Shown here: piece after piece, positions 7,007-11,345 of the stretch | Numbering within the stretch: the first letter of the stretch is position 1 | Layout: each line of letters starts with the position of its first letter | Notes under the pieces: model-generated | What the model saw: the letters and a program-made list of their open reading frames with translations, nothing else | Databases searched by the model: none | Told to the model about the DNA's origin: nothing | Position numbers and translations under genes: made by a program | Source of the DNA: Bacteroidetes bacterium GWA2_31_9b | GTDB lineage: Bacteria; Bacteroidota; Bacteroidia; Bacteroidales; UBA12077 | Direction of reading: 5' to 3' | NCBI GenBank assembly: GCA_001769005.1 | Contig: MENE01000145.1 | Coordinates: 4,851-16,195, forward strand | Length of the DNA: 11,345 nucleotides

Positions 7007-7552
7007 TTATATAAATAATTGAACTTTACTTTCGGAAGCATCGGCAAGAAAAGTTGCAACACCACAAATATTCATATGTGGATAATCAATCATTTCTTCT
7101 GCTTTAAATCCCATAAGATTCATCGACATTTCGCAGATATTGATTTCAACACCGAGTTCGCCGGCTATTTTAAACATATCATCAAGCGAAGCCACATTGT
7201 GTTTTTTCATTAACCCTTTAATCATAGCTGTTCCCATGCCACCCATGTTCATTTTAGAAAGTTTGATTTTGTTTCTTCCTTTAGGTAGCATAACACCAAA
7301 CATTTTAGATATAAAATTTTTTCCTGAAACATTCTTTTTTGGATCACGAAGTGATGAAATAGCCCAGAAAGTAAAAAAGAGCTTCACTTTCATATCGTAA
7401 GCTACTGCTCCGGTAGCAATAATCATTGCTGCCAAGATTTTATCAAGATCGCCCGAAAAAACAACCATCGATAGCTGATCTTTGGTGCCTTTCTCAAGTT
7501 TTCCTACTTTTTTCTGTAATTCTAGTATTTGATTTTCAATTTCTGTGCTCAT
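7007..7552 (-). CDS. DsrE/DsrF-like family sulfur-transfer protein (DrsE_2 type)
   Basis: A 181-residue protein of the DsrE/DsrF-like superfamily, closest by eye to the larger DsrE2-type proteins. A short heptad-rich helix (about residues 4-22) precedes the core, which starts at LSMVVFSGDLDKILAAM. The conserved stretch INICEMSMNLMGFK places C140 where these proteins carry their sulfur-binding cysteine; C163 lies in a second conserved stretch, NICGVATFLADA. A hydrophobic segment (about 40-66) with KLFFTFWAISSL is typical of the family and may look like a membrane helix in prediction. DsrE2-type genes commonly sit beside tusA in sulfur oxidisers, and the products exchange sulfur. It is the first gene of its transcript, with a perfect -7 box about 25 bases upstream and a Crp-type palindrome further out. 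Confidence 0.87.
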   Translation of the reverse strand: MSTEIENQILELQKKVGKLEKGTKDQLSMVVFSGDLDKILAAMIIATGAVAYDMKVKLFFTFWAISSLRDPKKNVSGKNFISKMFGVMLPKGRNKIKLSKMNMGGMGTAMIKGLMKKHNVASLDDMFKIAGELGVEINICEMSMNLMGFKAEEMIDYPHMNICGVATFLADASESKVQLFI

Positions 7553-7574
7553 AACTTTACATTTAAATTTTGAA

Positions 7575-7582
7575 CAAAAGTA
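7575..7582 (-). promoter_or_regulatory. Bacteroidetes-type -7 promoter box for dsrE-tusA
   Basis: Read on the minus strand, these bases are TACTTTTG, a perfect match to the Bacteroidetes consensus TAnnTTTG. It lies 22 bases before the DsrE-like start codon, giving a leader of roughly 15-20 bases. No good TTTG -33 element is found at the usual distance, as expected if an activator bound at 7637-7652 helps recruitment. Confidence 0.6.
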
Positions 7583-7636
7583 GGTTGTTTATAGTTTGTA
7601 AATTGAATATCCTATGTGCGCTAATACATCAACTCA

Positions 7637-7652
7637 TGTGATTAATATCACA
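7637..7652. promoter_or_regulatory. Crp/Fnr-type operator palindrome
   Basis: TGTGATTAATATCACA has perfect six-base half-sites (TGTGAT and ATCACA) around four central bases, matching the classic Crp consensus TGTGA-N6-TCACA. It lies midway in the divergent intergenic region, about 92 bases from the DsrE-like start and 86 bases from the regulator start. The adjacent regulator's recognition helix has Arg-Glu-x3-Arg, the residues that read GTGA in Crp. Relative to the -7 box at 7575-7582 the centre is near -75, and relative to a weak box at 7669-7676 near -38, so it could serve both directions. Confidence 0.75.
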
Positions 7653-7668
7653 TAATTAGTTTTATTTG

Positions 7669-7676
7669 TATATTTA
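7669..7676 (+). promoter_or_regulatory. Candidate -7 promoter box for the Crp/Fnr regulator
   Basis: TATATTTA matches TAnnTTTG except at the last base. It would start a transcript near 7683 with a leader of about 48 bases, and would place the operator at 7637-7652 near -38, close to a class II activator position. An alternative is TTTG at 7681-7684 paired with a poorer TATTTTCA box at 7703-7710. Neither is decisive. Confidence 0.3.
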
Positions 7677-7730
7677 CTCGTTTGTATATATACACAAATC
7701 AATATTTTCATTCATCATTAAACGTATTTC

Positions 7731-8411
7731 ATGTTACAACATCATTGTAAAGATTGTCAGATTAAATCTGCTGCAGCAAGTAACCTTAATAAAGAGGAAT
7801 TTGAGATTCTTGAAACAAATAGCGCTCAGGTAGCTTTTAAAAAAGGAGAGACAATATTTAAAGAAGGAGCATTATCGTTAAATGTTGCATATCTTAGATC
7901 TGGTATTGTAAAAGTTCATATGCATGGACCAACACGCGAGAAAATTCTTCGAATTGTTAAAGCACCTTCATATCTTGGAATTCCGATTACTTTTGGAGAT
8001 AAAATAAATCAGTACTCGGCTACAGCTATTGAAGATACCAGTGTTTGTTTTATTGATAGTAATTATTTCAGAAATTTTATATACAGTAATGGCAAATTTG
8101 CTTATGAAATTATAGTTGAGCTTTGTAAAAACGAACTTAAGGATTATCAAAAATATACAAGTCAATCGCAGAAGCAGATACCAGGTTTAGTGGCAGAAAC
8201 ATTGCTTTGTATTTCAGAAACAATTTATAACAACCCCCGATTTAATTTCCCTTTAACCAGAAACGAATTTGGGGATATGGTTGGAACATCAAGAGAAAGT
8301 GTTTCCAGAGCTCTTTCAGAATTTAGCAGTGAAAAAATCATAGAAATTAATGGCAAAGAAATAACAATATTAAAAAAGGATATTCTGGAAAAAATTAGTA
8401 AAAATGGGTAA
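7731..8411 (+). CDS. Crp/Fnr-family transcriptional regulator
   Basis: A 226-residue protein of normal Crp/Fnr length. An N-terminal beta-roll sensor domain (about 20-120, with KKGETIFKEGALSLNVAYLRSGIVK) and a long dimer helix (about 121-150) lead to a winged-helix DNA-binding domain (about 150-222). The recognition helix TSRESVSRAL holds R188, E189, S192 and R193; R, E and the second R correspond to the Crp residues that contact GTGA, and Ser-Arg also occurs in Fnr. The N-terminus has HHCKDC (C6, C9), with C106, C132 and C160 elsewhere; whether these bind a cluster, haem or metal is unknown. The residues for cAMP binding are not evident. It is divergent to the dsrE-tusA-Hdr genes and shares their upstream palindrome, so autoregulation and local control of the sulfur locus are likely. 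The signal sensed cannot be read from sequence. Confidence 0.92.
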   Translation: MLQHHCKDCQIKSAAASNLNKEEFEILETNSAQVAFKKGETIFKEGALSLNVAYLRSGIVKVHMHGPTREKILRIVKAPSYLGIPITFGDKINQYSATAIEDTSVCFIDSNYFRNFIYSNGKFAYEIIVELCKNELKDYQKYTSQSQKQIPGLVAETLLCISETIYNNPRFNFPLTRNEFGDMVGTSRESVSRALSEFSSEKIIEINGKEITILKKDILEKISKNG

Positions 8412-8452
8412 TATTAAATAATGAAATTCAATATTTTTTAAAATGATATTAA

Positions 8453-8719
8453 TTAATCTTCCCAGCAGTGTTCACAAGCATGGCCTGTTGATCTACATGA
8501 TTCTAATGTACCCCAGCAACTACCATGCCCATCGTTATATGGCATATCACTAGGACAACAAGTTTCTGCAGATGAACACCACATTGGATAATCCTTATCT
8601 GTGCAATGCTCAGTGTCGCAACTTCCCAAAGTAACAGATACTAATCCAATAAGAGTAATAATTGATAGCGATAAACCCATTACAACTGGTAGAAAATAAG
8701 AAATAATTTTTGCTTTCAT
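8453..8719 (-). CDS. Short cysteine-rich exported peptide or lipoprotein, function unknown
   Basis: An 88-residue product I do not recognise. A basic start (MKAK) and one long hydrophobic segment (about residues 6-32) form a signal peptide or anchor. C34 follows LGS, which fits a lipobox, with Asp at +2. The remaining 55 residues hold nine cysteines in all (34, 39, 48, 54, 55, 68, 75, 82, 85), including a CC pair, and many Asp, Glu and His, so the exported part is probably disulfide-knotted or metal-binding. It is the last gene of a three-gene minus-strand unit, 20 bases after a MauE/DoxX protein with a CPHC thioredoxin-like domain, which could form or repair its disulfides. That pairing is an inference from position. 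Coding status is supported by the signal peptide, composition and operon spacing. Confidence 0.75.
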   Translation of the reverse strand: MKAKIISYFLPVVMGLSLSIITLIGLVSVTLGSCDTEHCTDKDYPMWCSSAETCCPSDMPYNDGHGSCWGTLESCRSTGHACEHCWED

Positions 8720-8739
8720 AATTCATAGAATTTAGATGG

Positions 8740-9660
8740 TTATTGAGATTTTGATCGCAAATAATGGTTTTTAAAAACTACATGTGATGGTAATACTGAT
8801 GGAATTACTGCTTTAATTGTGTCATTCTTAATGTAATATGCTGTAGGGACTACATCAGCAATTTCAATAAACGATTCTTTTGTAAGAGATGTAATATGAA
8901 AATTGGTTTTGAAATTTTGCTCAAAATATTGTCTTTCGATTTCTGAGCCTGCAGTAAATGCAATAATTGAATCTACTGTATTATAATGTTTGTATTGATT
9001 TAAATTTTCAATTGAATTTAAACAATGAGGACATGTATATGTAAAACAAAAAACTAAATAAGTACTATCAGGAGATGTTTTTACGTATTTTGAAAGAATA
9101 GTATTATCAATATGTTGATTAAGATAAGGTTGGGTTTTAAAATTCATTTTAAATTTAATTGGCCCCCTGAATGAGTATCCTGCTACAAATAACGAGAAAC
9201 ACATTACATATAAAACAAAATCCTTTTTCCATGTATCAGGTTCATTTTTTTCTTTTGGATATTTAATCCAAACAATTAACGACATTGCTATTAAAATAAA
9301 ATTCCTTAAAAAAGATATGACAGGTGATGTACTAGCATATTTTAAAGTTCCAAAACAGCCGCAATTACTAATACCATGTTTGAAATATGCATAAGCAAAA
9401 GCAATTGTAAATACAATTAACAAACAGAATGATATAAAAGAATAGCGTTTAGGATTGATTAAAAAAACAAGGAATAAACCAATCAATATCTCAAATAGAA
9501 CAATTACAGGTGATAAATATTTGAAAAACCCTAAACCGTAATTTGAAATGAGCTCACTAAATCCGGCTGTATTGGCAATTTTACCTAATCCTGAAACAAC
9601 AAATAAAACTCCTATTATAATTGAGTAAATATTTAAAATCTTTTTGTCGAACATATTCAT
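8740..9660 (-). CDS. MauE/DoxX-type membrane protein with C-terminal thioredoxin-like (CPHC) domain
   Basis: A 306-residue two-part protein. Residues 1-165 form a MauE/DoxX-like four- to five-helix membrane domain (hydrophobic near 11-25, 48-69, 73-92, 115-132, 147-161) with the conserved NCGCFG motif (C100, C102). Residues about 170-306 look like an extracytoplasmic thioredoxin fold: LVFCFTYTCPHCLNSIENL holds the CPHC redox pair (C210, C213), the same dipeptide as DsbA, and VVPTAYYI gives the expected cis-proline (P272). The membrane cysteines probably shuttle electrons to or from the CPHC site, as in related thiol-redox relays. It starts 6 bases after the secreted protein gene and is followed by the cysteine-rich peptide gene. 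An ATG two codons further in (9654) is an alternative start. Direction, oxidase or reductase, cannot be told. Confidence 0.85.
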   Translation of the reverse strand: MNMFDKKILNIYSIIIGVLFVVSGLGKIANTAGFSELISNYGLGFFKYLSPVIVLFEILIGLFLVFLINPKRYSFISFCLLIVFTIAFAYAYFKHGISNCGCFGTLKYASTSPVISFLRNFILIAMSLIVWIKYPKEKNEPDTWKKDFVLYVMCFSLFVAGYSFRGPIKFKMNFKTQPYLNQHIDNTILSKYVKTSPDSTYLVFCFTYTCPHCLNSIENLNQYKHYNTVDSIIAFTAGSEIERQYFEQNFKTNFHITSLTKESFIEIADVVPTAYYIKNDTIKAVIPSVLPSHVVFKNHYLRSKSQ

Positions 9661-9666
9661 TAATTA

Positions 9667-10350
9667 TTAAAAATTCATAGTAAAAGCAATTCCATTTTGA
9701 TTTAGACCAATACCAATTTTGTACGTTTGTTGATTCTGTAAACTAGAATTATAAAGAGCTACAGATTTTTTTATTTTACTTCTCCCAGTAAAAGTAACTG
9801 TCATACTTGTTGCCAAACAAGCAACTCCACCAATAACTCCAACTATTGCAGCACTATTATCTGTATAAATTTCTTTGCTTTCAACTACAGCAGCAATAAG
9901 TATTATCCCTAGACCTGCATAACTAAATATCTCGCCAGTAAAGCATAAATTTTTTCCTGAATTATACAATTCAAGTGCATCGTTATTGTTTACCATTATT
10001 GATCGAACTTCATTTTTGGAAAGAGTAGTTCCGTTTTGTTTTACAATTCCATGTTTAGCAATTAAAACATCATAATTTTGTTTCGGCTCCTGAATTATTT
10101 CTTTTAATGGTTCAGAAAATACATCTTTTGTCCCATTTTCATAGGTTACTGAAATAACATCCGTCTTTTTTAAATTGTAAATAGGGCCATTTGGATTTTC
10201 AAACTTTTTATATTTAATAATATTTATATCAATTTCATTAACAAATGCTTTAATTTCTTCTCCATTTTTTAAAAGTATTACATCCTGAGAAAACGCATTG
10301 TTAAAAATCCCCAAAAATAAAATTAGAAAAAACAATACTGAATATTTCAT
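9667..10350 (-). CDS. Secreted Bacteroidetes-type conserved hypothetical protein
   Basis: A 227-residue protein with a clear signal peptide (residues 1-21, cleavage likely after NAFS before QD). The mature N-terminal part (about 22-80, from DVILLKNGEEIKAFV to VISVTYENGTKDVF) is a small beta-rich module often seen in Bacteroidota exported proteins, in which a DxIxLKNGxxIxA strand recurs. A middle part (about 95-130) precedes two hydrophobic stretches (about 142-157 and 166-188), and the chain ends in a beta-strand closing with Phe. The two hydrophobic stretches could be membrane helices or a buried hairpin. It is the first gene of the unit with the MauE-thioredoxin protein and the cysteine-rich peptide. 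No biochemical function can be assigned; the family resemblance is from memory of recurring motifs. Confidence 0.75.
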   Translation of the reverse strand: MKYSVLFFLILFLGIFNNAFSQDVILLKNGEEIKAFVNEIDINIIKYKKFENPNGPIYNLKKTDVISVTYENGTKDVFSEPLKEIIQEPKQNYDVLIAKHGIVKQNGTTLSKNEVRSIMVNNNDALELYNSGKNLCFTGEIFSYAGLGIILIAAVVESKEIYTDNSAAIVGVIGGVACLATSMTVTFTGRSKIKKSVALYNSSLQNQQTYKIGIGLNQNGIAFTMNF

Positions 10351-10390
10351 ATGCGTCAGATATTAAAATAGTTAATAATTGAAAAATTTA

Positions 10391-10427
10391 TTGTAAATAA
10401 AAAAGTTCATGATAATAGTATTTACAA
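10391..10427 (-). terminator. Weak candidate terminator or hairpin downstream of truA
   Basis: TTGTAAATA at 10391-10399 and TATTTACAA at 10419-10427 form a perfect 9-bp inverted repeat with a 19-base loop. On the minus-strand transcript the stem is followed by TAAATTTTTC, a short T-run four bases later. It lies 150 bases past the truA stop and could end that transcript, but the stem has only one G-C pair and the loop is long. The rest of 10351-10576 is AT-rich spacer; the only other thing seen is a TAAATTTG box (minus strand, 10490-10483) matching TAnnTTTG, a possible promoter for the secreted-protein operon with a leader of about 130 bases. Confidence 0.3.
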
Positions 10428-10576
10428 CTATTTAACATATAAATGTATTAAGAAACTAAGCGATTTCAAATAATTCAATAGCCAAATTTATGAATACACT
10501 AGTATTAAGTTATGAATGATGAAAATTAATTGATAATCATGCATATTTCATATAATAAGATATTGAATAAGCACAA

Positions 10577-11345
10577 CTAAAATTGTTTCCAGTAACTATT
10601 TCCATTGTTTTGTAATACAGTAAATGATTCTGTACGAGTAGGAATATCCAAAAAAGGATAAACTACTTTGGTTAGGTAGAGTCCTTGAGGATATGCCGGT
10701 TTTACGGTTAGTGGAGCAATTTTGTTTTTTAAATTATGTTCAAATTCTTCAACAGTTAATTCTCCGGTTCCAATTTCAATAAGCTTTCCAGCAATAATAC
10801 GAACCATAGCTTTTATAAATTTATTTGCAGTAATCTGAAAACGTATTTTATCGCCAGTAGCATTAATAAATAATTTCGCAGAAGTAACATTACTAATGGT
10901 ATTGTTGTGTTTATCAGGAGATTTGCACAAAGCTCTGTAATCATCGTATTTAGGAAGTAAAGCGACTGCTTGTTTCATTTTATCTAAATCCAAATCTTTA
11001 ATTAAATATAATGCACTGGCATTGCTTAACAAAGGATCTTTGTAAGTATGAATAAAGTAATCGTAGGTTCTTTCTATAGCGTCGAACTGAGCATGTTGTT
11101 CACCATCCATTTTAATTATATCGAAAACAGCAATATCATCAGGTAACATTTTATTCAAAAAAAATAAAACATCTTTTGTAAACTCTTTTTCTAAATCGAT
11201 ATGAAAAAAATACTGCATTGCGTGTACTTTAGCATCTGTTCTTCCACATCCCAAAGTTGTAATATGTTTTCTGAACAAAATACGAAGCTTTTCTTCCATT
11301 ACAGCTTGAATCGTAACAACATCTTTTCTCTGTCGTTGCCATCCT
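10577..11345 (-). CDS. truA: tRNA pseudouridine(38-40) synthase TruA, N-terminus cut by window edge
   Basis: TruA isomerises uridines 38-40 in the anticodon stem-loop of many tRNAs. The reading frame stays open from the ATG at 11299 to the window edge and encodes GWQRQ and then VVTIQAV, the family's conserved opening, so 11299 is an internal Met and only some ten to fifteen residues are missing. The catalytic Asp is in LGCGRTDAKVHA (Asp 22 counted from the internal Met). Other family blocks follow: AQFDAIERTYDYFIHT, YDDYRALCKS near the centre, FIKAMVRIIAGKLIEIGTG, and PAYPQGLYLTKVVYP. About 25 residues follow that last block, a slight C-terminal extension. It is a housekeeping gene with no visible link to its neighbours; the promoter lies outside the window. 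Confidence 0.96.
   Translation of the reverse strand, partial: GWQRQRKDVVTIQAVMEEKLRILFRKHITTLGCGRTDAKVHAMQYFFHIDLEKEFTKDVLFFLNKMLPDDIAVFDIIKMDGEQHAQFDAIERTYDYFIHTYKDPLLSNASALYLIKDLDLDKMKQAVALLPKYDDYRALCKSPDKHNNTISNVTSAKLFINATGDKIRFQITANKFIKAMVRIIAGKLIEIGTGELTVEEFEHNLKNKIAPLTVKPAYPQGLYLTKVVYPFLDIPTRTESFTVLQNNGNSYWKQF

Noticed and set aside
7968..8165. Minus-strand open frame within the Crp/Fnr gene
   Set aside because: It is antisense to a well-supported regulator and has no recognisable features.
8410..8435. AATATT pair with T-run as a terminator between the convergent regulator and cysteine-rich peptide genes
   Set aside because: A 6-bp all-AT stem with a long loop is not stable enough to support a call.
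11297..11299. ATG at 11299 as the truA start codon
   Set aside because: The frame is open upstream to the edge and encodes the conserved GWQRQ segment, so this Met is internal.

Overview
The window comes from an AT-rich bacterial chromosome, most likely an anaerobic or facultatively anaerobic member of the Bacteroidota. The evidence is: start codons preceded by AT-rich leaders with no Shine-Dalgarno sequence; a perfect Bacteroidetes-type -7 box (TAnnTTTG) upstream of the dsrE-like gene; and a secreted protein of a type common in that phylum. Every gene but one is on the minus strand. All coding regions are complete except truA, which runs off the right edge.

Positions 6-7552 (minus strand, read right to left) hold a sulfur/electron-transfer locus: a DsrE-family protein, TusA, a strong intrinsic terminator, an MvhD/FlpD-like protein, an HdrA-like flavoprotein with a GltD/NfnB-like FAD/NAD(P) module inserted in it, a second HdrA-like flavoprotein ending in a predicted winged-helix domain, and a QmoC/HdrC-E-like membrane subunit with two [4Fe-4S] sites and about six membrane helices. 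My inference is that these form a membrane-bound complex linking NAD(P)H or a flavin/FeS relay to quinone, with TusA and the DsrE-like protein as possible sulfur carriers. There is no HdrB-type CCG subunit, APS reductase, Sat or Dsr sulfite reductase in the window, so substrate and direction are unknown.

Positions 7553-8411 hold a divergent promoter region with a perfect TGTGAT-N4-ATCACA palindrome and a Crp/Fnr-family regulator on the plus strand. Its recognition helix carries the Arg-Glu-x3-Arg residues expected to read GTGA half-sites. The regulator probably controls itself and the dsrE-tusA transcript, and perhaps the whole locus.

Positions 8453-10350 (minus strand) hold an apparently unrelated three-gene operon: a secreted Bacteroidetes-type protein, a MauE/DoxX-type membrane protein with a C-terminal CPHC thioredoxin-fold domain, and a short cysteine-rich exported peptide that is a plausible client of the thiol-redox protein. 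Positions 10577-11345 hold truA (tRNA pseudouridine synthase), cut at its N-terminus. No RNA genes, insertion sequences or CRISPR arrays were seen, and no gene-free stretch reaches 300 bases.
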